Source: Pseudomonas wadenswilerensis (lineage in GTDB: Bacteria; Pseudomonadota; Gammaproteobacteria; Pseudomonadales; Pseudomonadaceae). From it: DNA of 64,000 nt. Each line of letters opens with the position of its first letter. Position 1 is the stretch's first letter. The notes under the pieces were generated by a model. It made no database searches and was not told where the DNA came from. It worked only from the letters and a program-made list of their open reading frames with translations. This document shows positions 17,044 to 26,574 of the stretch, one piece after another. The position numbers were made by a program, and so were the translations under genes. The DNA lies in NCBI RefSeq assembly GCF_900497695.1, contig NZ_UIDD01000006.1:248001-312000 (forward strand). The letters are read 5' to 3'.

Positions 17044-19704
17044 GTGAGCATGAGCAATTCCGAACGCGCTGATGCGTTGTTGGCCGGGCTGCCGCGCGAA
17101 GGGCGCGGCCGGCTCAAGGTATTTCTGGGCGCGGCACCTGGGGTGGGCAAGACCTACGCCATGCTCCAGGCCGCCCATGCCCAGCTGCGCCAGGGGGTGA
17201 CGCTGCTGGCGGCGGTGGTCGAGACGCACGGGCGCAGCGAAACCGAAGCGCTGCTCGGCGGTTTGCCCCAACAGCCCCTGCTGCGCAGCGACTATCGCGG
17301 CATGCTGCTGGAAGAAATGGACCTTGACGGCCTGCTCAAGGCCCGCCCGCAATTGGTGCTGGTCGACGAGCTGGCCCACAGCAACGCCCCAGGCAGTCGT
17401 CATGCCAAGCGCTGGCAGGACGTCCAGGAACTGCTCGCCGCTGGCATCGACGTCTACACCACGGTCAACGTCCAGCACCTGGAAAGCCTCAACGACCAGG
17501 TGCGTGGCATCACCGGCGTGCAGGTACGCGAAACCCTGCCGGACTGGGTGCTGCAGGAAGCCTTCGAACTGGTGCTGATCGACCTGCCACCGCGCGAGCT
17601 GCTCGAACGCCTGCGCGAAGGCAAGGTGTACGTGCCGGAGCAGGCCCGGGCGGCGATCGATGCGTTTTTCTCCCAAACCAACCTTACTGCCTTGCGCGAG
17701 CTGGCCATGCAGACGGCCGCGGCCCAGGTCGATGCCGACCTGGCCCACGGCTACCGCCAGCTCGGCCAGGACGCTCCGGCCTTGCGCGGGCGTTTGCTGG
17801 TCGGCGTCGATGGCGATGCCCAGGCCGAACGCCTGGTACGCCACGCCAGCCGGGTGGCGCAGCGGCGGCATCTGCCCTGGACCCTGGTGCACGTGGACAA
17901 CGGCCGGCTGCGCGACGAAACCGCGCGCCAGCGCTTGCAGGCGGCCCAGCAACTGGCTGAGCGCCTGGGCGGCGAAGTGGTGCTGCTGCGTGCTGGCGAG
18001 GTGGCCAAAACCCTGATCCAGCATGCCCTGGAACGGCGCGCCAGCCTGGTGTTGGTCGGCCAGTCGCGCGATCGCCTGCGCCGGCGCCTGTTCGGCGCCG
18101 GGGTGGCGACGCGCTTGCTGCGTGATGCCCATGGCCTGGAAATCAACGTGCTCGACCGCGACACCCAGCCCGAGCCGCCGAGCGCGGCGGTGAAAAAAGT
18201 CTGGGTGTGGCGCCATTACCTGTTGGCCCTGGCCGCCACGATGCTGGCGTCCGGCCTGGCCTGGGCGGTGGCCAGCGTGCTGGCTTTGCCGAACATCTCC
18301 CTGGTGTTTCTCGCCGCCGTGCTGCTGGTGGCGGTGCGCAGCAGCCTGGGCCCGGCACTGGCCTGTGCGGTGATGTCGTTCCTGGCCTACGATTTTTTGT
18401 TCATCCCGCCGACTTTCTCGTTCAGCATCCAGCGTGAAGAGGACGTACTGACTTCGCTGTTCTTCCTGTTGATGGCAGCGCTCACCGGTAACCTTGCTGC
18501 GCGCCAGCGTCGGCAGTTGCAGGCCCTGCGCGAAACCCAGGAGCAGACCAGCCAGTTGCTCGAACTGTCGCGCAAGCTCACCGCTGCCACCGACCGCCAG
18601 GCGGTGTTCACCGCCGCCGGCCAGCATCTGGATGGCTGGCAGGACCTGCAGGTGTGCCTGCTTGAGCGCGACGCCGAGGGCCGTCTGCAGGTGGCCAGTG
18701 GCGGCAACCTGCAGTTGAGCGACAACGAACGCGCCGCTGCCGACTGGGCCTGGCAGCATGACCAGGCGGCTGGCCTGGGCAGCGATACCTTGCCCAATGG
18801 CCGTTGGTGGTGGTGGCCGCTGTCGGTAGATGACGCGCGCCTGGCGCTGCTCGGTGTGCGCCCGCGCAAGGACGAGCAACTGACCGCCCAGCATTGCCGC
18901 CTGCTCAAGGCCCTGAGCCAGCCGCTGGCCCAGGCCCTGGCCCGGGCGCGGTTGGCCGAGCAGCTCGAATCGGCACGCCTGCATGGCGAAACCGAACAGT
19001 TGCGCAGCGCCTTGCTGGCCTCGGTGTCCCACGACCTGCGCACGCCACTGACCGCCATGCGCGGCAGCATCGACAGCCTGCTGGCCCTCGGTGAGGCGAT
19101 CCCCAAGGCTGACCGTCAGGAGCTGCTCGAAGGCACCCGCAATGAAGCCGAGCGTCTGGACCGCTATATCCAGAACCTGCTCGACATGACCCGCCTGGGC
19201 CATGGCGGGCTGAAACTGGCGCGCGACTGGGTGGCGCCCACCGATATCGTCGGCAGCGCCCTGAACCGCCTGCGGGTGGTGCTGGCGCCGTTGCAACTGC
19301 GCACCGAGGTGCCGGCCGACTTGCCGCTGTTGTTCGTTCACGCCGCGTTGATCGAGCAGGCGCTGATCAATGTGCTGGAGAACGCTGCACGTTTTTCTCC
19401 GGCCGCTGGGCGGCTGGAGCTTCAGGTCAGCACTGAGGGCGAGTTGTTGTGTTTTGCCGTCAGCGATGAAGGGCCGGGCATTCCCGAGGCCGACCGCGAG
19501 CGCATTTTCGACATGTTCTACACCGCTGCGCGCGGTGACCGGGGCGGGCAGGGCACGGGGCTGGGCCTGGCGATCTGCCAGGGCATGATCGGCGCCCACG
19601 GCGGGCACATCCGGGTGGCCGACGGTATCGATGGCAAGGGCACCTGCATCACTTTATGCTTGCCGCTGCCGACCCAACCCGAGCCTGAAAGCGAAGCCCC
19701 ATGA
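17044..19704 (+). CDS. kdpD: Sensor histidine kinase KdpD
   Basis: This 886-residue sensor of K+ limitation has the full layout. An N-terminal KdpD domain carries Walker A (GAAPGVGKTYAML, near residue 30). A universal-stress-like domain (about 250-375) precedes four close membrane helices (about 395-490) and a GAF-type linker. The kinase core has SVSHDLRTPLTAMRG as phospho-acceptor and GQGTGLGLAICQ in the ATP lid. It phosphorylates KdpE. GTG 17044 is the likely start (ATG two codons on is possible). Its stop overlaps the kdpE start by four bases. Confidence 0.96.
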   Translation: MSMSNSERADALLAGLPREGRGRLKVFLGAAPGVGKTYAMLQAAHAQLRQGVTLLAAVVETHGRSETEALLGGLPQQPLLRSDYRGMLLEEMDLDGLLKARPQLVLVDELAHSNAPGSRHAKRWQDVQELLAAGIDVYTTVNVQHLESLNDQVRGITGVQVRETLPDWVLQEAFELVLIDLPPRELLERLREGKVYVPEQARAAIDAFFSQTNLTALRELAMQTAAAQVDADLAHGYRQLGQDAPALRGRLLVGVDGDAQAERLVRHASRVAQRRHLPWTLVHVDNGRLRDETARQRLQAAQQLAERLGGEVVLLRAGEVAKTLIQHALERRASLVLVGQSRDRLRRRLFGAGVATRLLRDAHGLEINVLDRDTQPEPPSAAVKKVWVWRHYLLALAATMLASGLAWAVASVLALPNISLVFLAAVLLVAVRSSLGPALACAVMSFLAYDFLFIPPTFSFSIQREEDVLTSLFFLLMAALTGNLAARQRRQLQALRETQEQTSQLLELSRKLTAATDRQAVFTAAGQHLDGWQDLQVCLLERDAEGRLQVASGGNLQLSDNERAAADWAWQHDQAAGLGSDTLPNGRWWWWPLSVDDARLALLGVRPRKDEQLTAQHCRLLKALSQPLAQALARARLAEQLESARLHGETEQLRSALLASVSHDLRTPLTAMRGSIDSLLALGEAIPKADRQELLEGTRNEAERLDRYIQNLLDMTRLGHGGLKLARDWVAPTDIVGSALNRLRVVLAPLQLRTEVPADLPLLFVHAALIEQALINVLENAARFSPAAGRLELQVSTEGELLCFAVSDEGPGIPEADRERIFDMFYTAARGDRGGQGTGLGLAICQGMIGAHGGHIRVADGIDGKGTCITLCLPLPTQPEPESEAP

Positions 19705-20399
19705 GCCAGAGCGCGACCCTGCTGGTGATCGATGACGAACCGCAAATCCGCAAGTTCCTGCGTATCAGCCTGAGCTCTCAGGGCTACAAGGTGGTGGAAG
19801 CTGGCACCGGCGCTGAGGGCCTGACCCAGGCGGCGTTGGCGCGCCCCGACCTGGTGGTGCTCGACCTCGGCCTGCCGGACATGGACGGCCAGCAGGTGCT
19901 GCGTGAGCTGCGTGAGTGGAGCGCGGTGCCGGTGCTGGTGCTGTCGGTGCGGGCCAGTGAAATCCAGAAGGTCGAGGCGCTGGACAACGGTGCCAACGAC
20001 TATGTGACCAAGCCCTTCGGCATTCAGGAATTCCTTGCCCGGGTGCGTGCCTTGCTGCGCCAGGCGCCGCAGGCTTCCACCACCGCCTCGGCCTTGAGCT
20101 TCGGGCCCTTGACCGTCGACCTGGCGTTTCGCCGGGTGACTCTGGACGGCATCGAGGTGGCGCTGACCCGCAAGGAGTATGCCTTGCTGGCGCAACTGGC
20201 CAGCCATCCGGGGCGGGTGATCACCCAGCAGCAACTGCTCAAGGATATCTGGGGGCCGACCCATGTCGATGACAGTCATTACCTGCGTATCGTCGTCGCC
20301 CATGTGCGGCAGAAGCTCGGCGATGACCCGACGGCGCCGCGGTTTATCGTGACTGAGCCTGGGGTGGGGTATCGGTTGATCGGGCCGGAACAGGGCTGA
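19701..20399 (+). CDS. kdpE: KDP operon response regulator KdpE
   Basis: This 232-residue OmpR-type regulator activates kdpFABC. The receiver domain (1-120) has the phospho-acceptor Asp in VVLDLGLPDMDG and the Lys in YVTKPFG. The winged-helix domain (130-230) contains LTRKEYALLAQLASHPG and VVAHVRQKLGDDP. It overlaps kdpD by ATGA, so both are translated from one message. A long REP palindrome follows the stop and may end or stabilise the transcript. Confidence 0.96.
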   Translation: MSQSATLLVIDDEPQIRKFLRISLSSQGYKVVEAGTGAEGLTQAALARPDLVVLDLGLPDMDGQQVLRELREWSAVPVLVLSVRASEIQKVEALDNGANDYVTKPFGIQEFLARVRALLRQAPQASTTASALSFGPLTVDLAFRRVTLDGIEVALTRKEYALLAQLASHPGRVITQQQLLKDIWGPTHVDDSHYLRIVVAHVRQKLGDDPTAPRFIVTEPGVGYRLIGPEQG

Positions 20400-20418
20400 G
20401 GGCTGGGGTTGAATTTTG

Positions 20419-20503
20419 CTGGCCTCATCGCTGGCAAGCCAGCTCCCACAAGGTCCGGTGTGCACTTTACCTGTGGGAGCTGGCTTGCCAGCGATGAGGC
20501 CAG
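20419..20503. repeat. Perfect 32-bp inverted REP pair between convergent genes
   Basis: The arms at 20419-20450 and 20472-20503 are perfect complements (each contains GGAGCTGGCTTGCCAGCGAT), with a 21-bp loop. The element fills the gap between kdpE and the convergent patatin gene and could act as a bidirectional transcript end or stabiliser. Confidence 0.9.
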
Positions 20504-20508
20504 AGCCG

Positions 20509-21549
20509 TCAACGCCGCTCCGCCTCATAGTTATCCAGGGTATCCCGGGCAATCTCCCGCCCCAGGGCAATCAGCTCCGGCGCTTTGTAGAACTCGAAGA
20601 ACCGGCATACCCGCTTGGGCACGTTGATCAGTACATCTGGCGGGTACCCGGCAATCTTGTACTGCGCCAGTGATGTCTGCATCACCTCGAAGCTCTGGTT
20701 GATCAAGTCCAGCAGCGACGCCGGCCCGACGTTGTCGATGATAAACGAGCCAGTGGCCGATTTTGGCGCGCCTTCAATCTCCGGGGCTGCCGCCGGTTGC
20801 TGGGCTTCGGGGTCGGCGGCATCGCTGAGCCAGGGGTTGGGAATCTGCGCTGCCTCGGGTTGCAGCTCCTGCTCGATGCGCATCAGTTGCTCGGCCGGTT
20901 TGCGCCGGAACGGCAAGTGCGAGCCCAGGGAGTTGATCAGGTTGTCAAAGCGCAGCTTGAACGCCGCCGGGCGTTCGATCACCGGCAGTTGATACTGCTT
21001 CTGGTTGGTCGAGTTGAGGTTCACGGCAATGATCAGGTCGCAGTGGCTGGACACCACCGGGATGATCGGCAAGGGGTTGAGGATACCGCCATCGACCAGC
21101 ATGCGGTTACCTTGCACCACCGGGGTGAACAGGCTCGGTATCGCTGCCGAGGCGCGCATGGCCTGGTGCAGGCAGCCCTCCTGGAACCAGATTTCCTGTT
21201 GGTTGGTGAGGTCGGTGGCCACCGCCGTGTAGGGGATGCGCAGGTCTTCGATATTGACCTCGCCGACAATCTTGCGGATCTGCCCGAAGACCTTCTCGCC
21301 CCGAATCGCCCCGAGGCGAAAGCTCACATCGACCAGGCGCAGCACGTCCAGGTAGTCCAGACTCTCGATCCAGTTGCGGTACTCATCGAGCTTGCCGGCG
21401 GCATAGATGCCACCAATCACCGCGCCCATGGAGCAGCCGGCAATACAGGCGATGTCGTAGCCTCTGCGCTCGATTTCTTCGATCACACCAATGTGTGCGT
21501 AGCCCCGGGCCCCGCCTGAACCCAGAACCAGTGCGACGCGTTTTTTCAT
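20509..21549 (-). CDS. Patatin-like phospholipase family protein (RssA-like)
   Basis: This 346-residue serine hydrolase has a Ser-Asp dyad. The oxyanion loop is GSGGARGYAHIG (residues 9-20), the nucleophile elbow is GCSMG (near residue 36) and the second catalytic residue is in DGGILNPLP. It resembles RssA and related cytosolic patatins of about 300 residues, with an extra low-complexity stretch (IPNPWLSDAADPEAQQ ... PEIEG) near residue 255-275. ATG 21549 is preceded by GGGGAAGC. The lipid substrate is unknown. Confidence 0.9.
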   Translation of the reverse strand: MKKRVALVLGSGGARGYAHIGVIEEIERRGYDIACIAGCSMGAVIGGIYAAGKLDEYRNWIESLDYLDVLRLVDVSFRLGAIRGEKVFGQIRKIVGEVNIEDLRIPYTAVATDLTNQQEIWFQEGCLHQAMRASAAIPSLFTPVVQGNRMLVDGGILNPLPIIPVVSSHCDLIIAVNLNSTNQKQYQLPVIERPAAFKLRFDNLINSLGSHLPFRRKPAEQLMRIEQELQPEAAQIPNPWLSDAADPEAQQPAAAPEIEGAPKSATGSFIIDNVGPASLLDLINQSFEVMQTSLAQYKIAGYPPDVLINVPKRVCRFFEFYKAPELIALGREIARDTLDNYEAERR

Positions 21550-21705
21550 GATGCTTCCCCGGTGTTCTGCTTCCATGGTCTAACAATGCGCCCAATTGTG
21601 TCTGTGCTTCAATCGTCGCTGGCGCTGCGCTACGCTGAACAGGGCACTTTTCTCGCTGTTTACCGTCGAAGTCGCCACCCTGAACTTTTTTTTGAGGTAT
21701 TGCCG

Positions 21706-21984
21706 ATGAAAGCCTGGATTTGCCTGCCCCTGATTGCCCTGGTCCTGACCGGTTGCGCTGGCAAGACAGCCTACCGCGACAGCTGCGCCAATCAGCTGGA
21801 CTCGGCCTGGAAAGAGCTCGACCTGGCCAAGGCCGAAGGTTTCGCCGGTACCGTCAGTTACTCCAAGGCGCTGTCGCTGTTGACCGGGGCCAAGACCCAG
21901 CAGCAGTTCGAAGCGTTCGAGGGCTGCAGCAAGAAGGCCGAGAAGGCCCGTTTCTACATTCGTGAATCCCGCGCCGGGCGCTGA
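21706..21984 (+). CDS. Small putative lipoprotein
   Basis: This 92-residue protein has a lipoprotein signal peptide (MKAWICLPLIALVLTGCAG), with the lipobox Cys at residue 17. The mature part is helical and has two further Cys residues (RDSCANQLDS and FEGCSKKAEK) that could form a disulfide. TGAGGT gives a good ribosome site before ATG 21706. It is followed 14 bp later by the CHAD gene, so they may be co-transcribed. I recall similar conserved Pseudomonas proteins but no function. Confidence 0.85.
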   Translation: MKAWICLPLIALVLTGCAGKTAYRDSCANQLDSAWKELDLAKAEGFAGTVSYSKALSLLTGAKTQQQFEAFEGCSKKAEKARFYIRESRAGR

Positions 21985-21998
21985 TACAGGAGTAGACC

Positions 21999-22769
21999 AT
22001 GTCGTCGGCCATGCTCGACCACGTCATTGCCCAGGTACTGAGCCTGCAGGTGCGCCTGCTGGCCTGCCAGGCGCGCCTGGCCGCCGATACCGACGGCGAG
22101 GCGCTGCACGACCTGCGCATCGGCGTGCGGCGCTTGCGCAGCCTGCTGCGGCCGCTGCGTGAATTGCCCGGAGTCGAGCAGCTGGAAGCGGCTGCCCAGG
22201 CGCTGGGTAGCCTGACCACGCCAATGCGCGACCGTGAGGTACTGGCCGCGCAGTTGCTCGAGCGCCGCCAGACGGTCGCGGCGCATACGCGCCTGGCCCA
22301 TCGCGCGCAGACCTTCGCCAGCGTCGCCGCCAGTGCCGAACTGGCGCGCCTGCTGGCAATCGTCGACGCCTTCCCGGTGTTTCTGCGCGCGGCGCAGCGC
22401 CAGGGCTTGATCCGCCGGCTGCAACAGCGCATCGACAAACGCCTGGAAAAGCAGTGGAAGCAGCTACGCCAGGCCCTCGACGATCCTGCCCACGACCGTC
22501 ATCGCCTGCGCCTGCTGATCAAGCGGGTGCGCTACGCGGCTGAAGCCTACCCGCAACTGCAGCACTCCAACCCACGCCTGCAAAAGGCCCTCAGGCGTGC
22601 CCAGGGCGATCTGGGCAGCTGGCACGACCTGCTGCAGTGGCTGCTGCAAGCCGAGCAGCAAAGCGACCTGGCCCCGTGTGTCAGCCATTGGCAAATGCAA
22701 CTGACCAAGGCCGAACAATGCGCCGATGCCACCCTCGATCGCCTGCAGGAGCAGCTTGCGCAGCGATAG
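21999..22769 (+). CDS. CHAD domain-containing protein
   Basis: This 256-residue all-helical protein has the conserved His and Arg pattern of CHAD domains: EALHDLRIGVRRLRSLLRPL near residue 35 and RHRLRLLIKRVRYAAEAYP near residue 165. CHAD domains bind inorganic polyphosphate through these basic residues. No CYTH triphosphatase domain is fused to it or adjacent. It may target polyphosphate granules; this is family-based inference. Confidence 0.9.
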   Translation: MSSAMLDHVIAQVLSLQVRLLACQARLAADTDGEALHDLRIGVRRLRSLLRPLRELPGVEQLEAAAQALGSLTTPMRDREVLAAQLLERRQTVAAHTRLAHRAQTFASVAASAELARLLAIVDAFPVFLRAAQRQGLIRRLQQRIDKRLEKQWKQLRQALDDPAHDRHRLRLLIKRVRYAAEAYPQLQHSNPRLQKALRRAQGDLGSWHDLLQWLLQAEQQSDLAPCVSHWQMQLTKAEQCADATLDRLQEQLAQR

Positions 22770-22852
22770 CCCGCTGAAATGGCCGAAATGCGTGCTGTAG
22801 ACCACTTGCTGGCTGGTTAAGATCAGTTTCTTTTCAAATCGCTGAGGTCGGC

Positions 22853-23653
22853 ATGAACTTCTCACAATTGCTCACGGCGGTCCGCCAGCATCCCCAGGCC
22901 GTGACCATTGATTCAAGCTGGGCCCAGGGTCGCGCCTGTTTTGGCGGGCTGATGGCTGCCTTGCTGTATGAGGCCATGCTGGCCAAGACCTCGCCGGGGC
23001 GTCCGGTGCGCTCCCTGGCCATCACCTTTGTCGGCCCGGCCGAACCTGAGGTGCCGATCAGTTTCGAAGTGGAACTGCTGCGCGAGGGCAAGGCCGTCAG
23101 CTCGCTGCTCGGGCGCGCCCTGCAGAACGGCCAGGTGGTTACCCTGATGCAGGGCAGCTTTGGCAGCGGCCGCGATTCGATGATCGATGTGCCGGCCTTG
23201 CCGGCGGTAGAGATGAAGCCGCTTGAGCAATCGAGCACAGAGCTTCCGTACATCAAGGGGGTGACCCCGGAGTTCATGCGCCATGTGTCCCTGCGCTGGG
23301 CCATCGGCGGCATTCCGTTCAGCAATAACAAGTCCCGGGACATGGGCGGCTGGGTACGTTTTCGCGACAGCGAACGTGAAGAGCCGGTCAGTGAAGCGCA
23401 CTTGCTGGCGCTGGTTGACGCCTGGCCCCCGACCTTGCTTTCGCACCTGAACAAACCGGCGTCCGGCAGCACCTTGACCTGGACCATCGAATTCATCCAG
23501 CCGGTGCCGAGCCTGACCACCCTGGACTGGTGCCGCTACCACGTCGAAACCGAACATGCCCGAGATGGTTACGGGCATGCGGCGGCCGCGCTGTGGAGCG
23601 ACAAGGGCGAGTTGCTGGCGCTCAGCCGCCAGACCGTGACCGTGTTCGGCTGA
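22853..23653 (+). CDS. Acyl-CoA thioesterase family protein (double hotdog, TesB-like)
   Basis: This 266-residue protein has two hotdog halves. The N-terminal half has CFGGLMAALLYEAM and the C-terminal half has DAWPPTLLSHLNKPASGSTLTWTIEF, as in TesB-like thioesterases that hydrolyse acyl-CoA. The C-terminal region carries the Asp/Thr-type active-site segment of the family. It is monocistronic and convergent with the DUF962 gene, with 6 bp between the stops. The acyl chain preference is unknown. Confidence 0.85.
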   Translation: MNFSQLLTAVRQHPQAVTIDSSWAQGRACFGGLMAALLYEAMLAKTSPGRPVRSLAITFVGPAEPEVPISFEVELLREGKAVSSLLGRALQNGQVVTLMQGSFGSGRDSMIDVPALPAVEMKPLEQSSTELPYIKGVTPEFMRHVSLRWAIGGIPFSNNKSRDMGGWVRFRDSEREEPVSEAHLLALVDAWPPTLLSHLNKPASGSTLTWTIEFIQPVPSLTTLDWCRYHVETEHARDGYGHAAAALWSDKGELLALSRQTVTVFG

Positions 23654-23659
23654 GACGGC

Positions 23660-24022
23660 TCAATGGCGGTGCCGGTCGCGCCAGGCGCGCCACCAGGCAC
23701 CGCTGAGTACAAAGCGCGGGAACGTGACGAACTGCTCGACCAGCAGGCGGCCAATGGCATCCTTGCGGTTGGCGAACGGCTCGGGTTGTTCGGCTTCCAG
23801 GCGGTGACCCTGGCGTTGCAGGCCGAGCCCGGCGATCAGGGCGATGATGCCAACGGCCAGTTGCCCCAGGTCCAGCGAGAACAACCCCGAAAGCACCAGC
23901 AATACGCCGAGGATGAACAACGGCACGGCGATCAGGTGCAGCACCAGGTTGGTCGGGTTGCGGTGGTTGTGGTGGTAGCCACGCCATTGCCAGGCGGGCA
24001 GGTTGGGCAGGCGTTTGCTCAT
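23660..24022 (-). CDS. DUF962/Mpo1-like membrane protein
   Basis: This 120-residue protein has two or three hydrophobic helices (VLHLIAVPLFILGVLLVLSG, LAVGIIALIAGLG). The N-terminal segment YHHNHRNPTNLVLHLIAVP matches the H-x-NP-N-x-H pattern of DUF962. In yeast the family member Mpo1 is an Fe-dependent dioxygenase acting on 2-hydroxy fatty acids; whether this bacterial protein does so is unknown. ATG at 24022 is chosen because upstream codons are not family-like. Confidence 0.8.
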   Translation of the reverse strand: MSKRLPNLPAWQWRGYHHNHRNPTNLVLHLIAVPLFILGVLLVLSGLFSLDLGQLAVGIIALIAGLGLQRQGHRLEAEQPEPFANRKDAIGRLLVEQFVTFPRFVLSGAWWRAWRDRHRH

Positions 24023-24098
24023 GGAAATTTTCCTCAGGGGCTTGCCTGAAGAATAGTGCGGCCCCGGTGAAGGGGCCAATCGATGGCGGCTATGACGC

Positions 24099-25577
24099 CT
24101 ATAGCTTGAGCTGGCCGATGGCTTTGTTCAGTTCGCCGGCCAGGGTCGCCAGTTCGCTGCTGGTGGTGGCCGAGTCGACGGTTTGCTGCACGGTCTCTTC
24201 GGTTACGTCGCGGATACTTACCACTGCCCGGTTCATTTCTTCGGCCACCTGGCTCTGTTGCTCGGCGGCCACGGCAATCTGCGTGTTGCTTTCACGCATC
24301 TGCGCCACCGCGCTGGTGATTTCTGCCAGCGCGGCACCGGCTTCCTGGGCCTGCTGTACGCAGTCGTCAGCCTTGAACGAGCTTTCCTGCATGAAATCCA
24401 CGGCGTCGCGGGTACCGGCCTGCAGCGCCGAGACCATGGTGGTGATTTCGTCGGTGGAAGCCTGCACCCGTTTGGCCAGGTTGCGTACTTCGTCGGCGAC
24501 CACCGCAAAACCACGGCCCAGATCGCCGGCGCGGGCGGCCTCGATGGCGGCGTTGAGGGCCAGCAGGTTGGTCTGTTCGGCAATGCTGTGAATCACCCCG
24601 ACCACGCCGTTGATCTTCTGGCTGTCGTCGGCCAGCTGGCGGATCATTTCGGCGGTCTGTTGTACGCCGCTGGACAGCCCGGCGATCGAGGTCTGTACCC
24701 GGCTGACCACTTCCTGGCCGCTGCCAGCCAGGGTGTCGGCGCTCTGCGACAGGTCGCGGGTGGCGCCGGCGTGCTGGGCGATGTGATAGACCGTGGCGGT
24801 CATTTCGTTGATGGCGGTGGCGGCCTGATCGGTTTCGCTCTGTTGGCCAAGCATGCCGTGACGCACGTCGTTCATGCTCGCGGCCAGGCGCGCGGCGCCG
24901 GAATCCAGTTGTGCGGCGGTGCGCGCGACGGTGTTGACCACCCGGTGGTAGGTGGTTTGCATGGCGTTGAAGGCACTGGCCATCTGTCCGACTTCATCAC
25001 CACAGGCCAGGGGTACGCGGGCCGACAGGTCGCCGGTTTTTTCCACGTGCAGCATTACGTCCTTGAGGGTGTTGAGCTGGCTGAGCAGAAAGCGGATGAG
25101 CAGTTGCGAGGCGCAAAGCATCGCCAGCATCAGGATCAGCACGCACACGGCGTAGTTGGTGAAGCGGTCGGTGAACACCTGGACCAGGCTGGGGGAGGGG
25201 GCGAGCACGGCGATCTGCTGGTTATCACGGCTGATGACCTGGGCACCGGTCAGCGGATCGCGGCCCAGCAACGGCAAGCCTTCGAGCTCGACCCAGCCCT
25301 GGGCCGTGGCCAGCGTATCGAGGCTTTGTCCTTCGAATTGCGGCGCCTGGCCGGGGCTGTAAGTCAGCCACAGCGCATTGTTCGGCAGGGCTTGCCCGGC
25401 GGGCCAGGCCGCCAGCAACTGCGCCTCGGCCTGGGCTTTGCTTTGTGCACTCTGGGCCCGGGCCTGTTGCTCCAGATGCACGGCATACAGCACCAGGAAC
25501 AGCGTGGTGACGAAGGCGACCGCGTTCACGGCCCAGAACTTGTACTTCAGGGAGATATTGCTAAGCCAGGCACCCAT
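24099..25577 (-). CDS. Methyl-accepting chemotaxis protein
   Basis: This 492-residue transmembrane chemoreceptor has TM1 at about residues 12-34, a short periplasmic domain of about 100 residues, TM2 at about 140-160, a HAMP domain ([21 protein letters not shown]) and a signalling domain. The tip is [20 protein letters not shown]. The small sensor domain has no recognisable Cache or four-helix ligand motif, so the signal is unknown. ATG 25577 begins [14 protein letters not shown]. An upstream in-frame ATG would add 13 residues. Confidence 0.9.
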   Translation of the reverse strand: MGAWLSNISLKYKFWAVNAVAFVTTLFLVLYAVHLEQQARAQSAQSKAQAEAQLLAAWPAGQALPNNALWLTYSPGQAPQFEGQSLDTLATAQGWVELEGLPLLGRDPLTGAQVISRDNQQIAVLAPSPSLVQVFTDRFTNYAVCVLILMLAMLCASQLLIRFLLSQLNTLKDVMLHVEKTGDLSARVPLACGDEVGQMASAFNAMQTTYHRVVNTVARTAAQLDSGAARLAASMNDVRHGMLGQQSETDQAATAINEMTATVYHIAQHAGATRDLSQSADTLAGSGQEVVSRVQTSIAGLSSGVQQTAEMIRQLADDSQKINGVVGVIHSIAEQTNLLALNAAIEAARAGDLGRGFAVVADEVRNLAKRVQASTDEITTMVSALQAGTRDAVDFMQESSFKADDCVQQAQEAGAALAEITSAVAQMRESNTQIAVAAEQQSQVAEEMNRAVVSIRDVTEETVQQTVDSATTSSELATLAGELNKAIGQLKL

Positions 25578-25663
25578 GGTAGGTCTTCTCTGATTGAGCG
25601 GAAACATTGTTGGCAAGGTGCCATCATTGTGCCGACTCGATCATCAAGACGTTTTGATATGCG

Positions 25664-26470
25664 TCAAATAATCGCGGGCAGGTTAAAGAAGGCGCGGGCG
25701 CTGGCGGTGCTGTGGGCAGCCAGTTGCTCAGGGCTTTCGCCGCGGTGCAGGGCTACTTCGCGCAGCACTTCAGTGAGAAAGGCCGGTTCGTTGCGCCCGC
25801 TTTTCGGCTTGGGCCGCAGGCTGCGCGGCAGCAGGTACGGCGCGTCGCTTTCGAGCATCAGGCGGCCCTGGGGGATGCTGCTGACCAGCGGGTGCAGGTG
25901 GGTGCCGCGTCGTTCGTCGCAGATCCAGCCAGTGATGCCGATGTGCAGGTCCAGGTCGAGGTAGCCGAACAGCGCCGCGCGCTCGCCGGTAAAGCAGTGC
26001 ACTACCGCTGCTGGCAGGCGATCGCGAAACTCCTTGAGGATCGCCAGCAGGCGTTCGCTGGCGTCACGCTCGTGCAGGAACACCGGCATCTGCAGCTCCA
26101 CGGCCAGGGCCAGCTGTTCTTCCAGCGCCTTTTCCTGCTGCGGGCGCGGCGAGAAATCACGGTTGAAGTCCAGCCCGCATTCACCCACGGCCTGCACCCG
26201 CGGCTGCCCAAGCAGCGCGCGCAACTGGCGGCTGCTGTCGGCGCTCCAGCTGCTGGCGTCATGGGGATGAACACCGGCGGTGCTGAACAGGCGCTGGGCG
26301 CTTTCATCGAGCTGCTGGCACAGCTCAAGGGCCTGTTCGCTACCCTCAAGGCTGGTGCCGGTGACCATCATCTGTACCACCCCGGCAGCCACGGCGCGTT
26401 CGAGAATCGCCTGATGTTTGTCGGCAAAACTTGGGTTGGTCAGATTGACGCCGATGTCGATGAGTTGCAT
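25664..26470 (-). CDS. TatD-family metal-dependent hydrolase
   Basis: This 268-residue TIM-barrel hydrolase is likely a metal-dependent DNase. Metal ligands appear in order in [36 protein letters not shown] and [11 protein letters not shown]. The first strand has [10 protein letters not shown] rather than the D-x-H-x-H of many TatD proteins, as in the TatD (not YcfH) branch. Length is normal and the start codon is clear. It is monocistronic. Confidence 0.92.
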   Translation of the reverse strand: MQLIDIGVNLTNPSFADKHQAILERAVAAGVVQMMVTGTSLEGSEQALELCQQLDESAQRLFSTAGVHPHDASSWSADSSRQLRALLGQPRVQAVGECGLDFNRDFSPRPQQEKALEEQLALAVELQMPVFLHERDASERLLAILKEFRDRLPAAVVHCFTGERAALFGYLDLDLHIGITGWICDERRGTHLHPLVSSIPQGRLMLESDAPYLLPRSLRPKPKSGRNEPAFLTEVLREVALHRGESPEQLAAHSTASARAFFNLPAII

Positions 26471-26574
26471 GGTGCTACCTCAGGCCGGGGGCCGGCCAGC
26501 ATAACAAAGCTCGGCGAAAATCGATAAAGCCAAGAACTTCAACGAGTTGTCGTGGTCTGTTGCGGTCAATTGTC

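Noticed and set aside
15700-19608. A 1302-codon open frame on the minus strand opposite kdpB, kdpC and kdpD
   Set aside because: It is a GC-rich shadow: the plus-strand genes have all their motifs, while this frame is low-complexity (Gln/Ala/His/Gly-rich) and has no recognisable domain.
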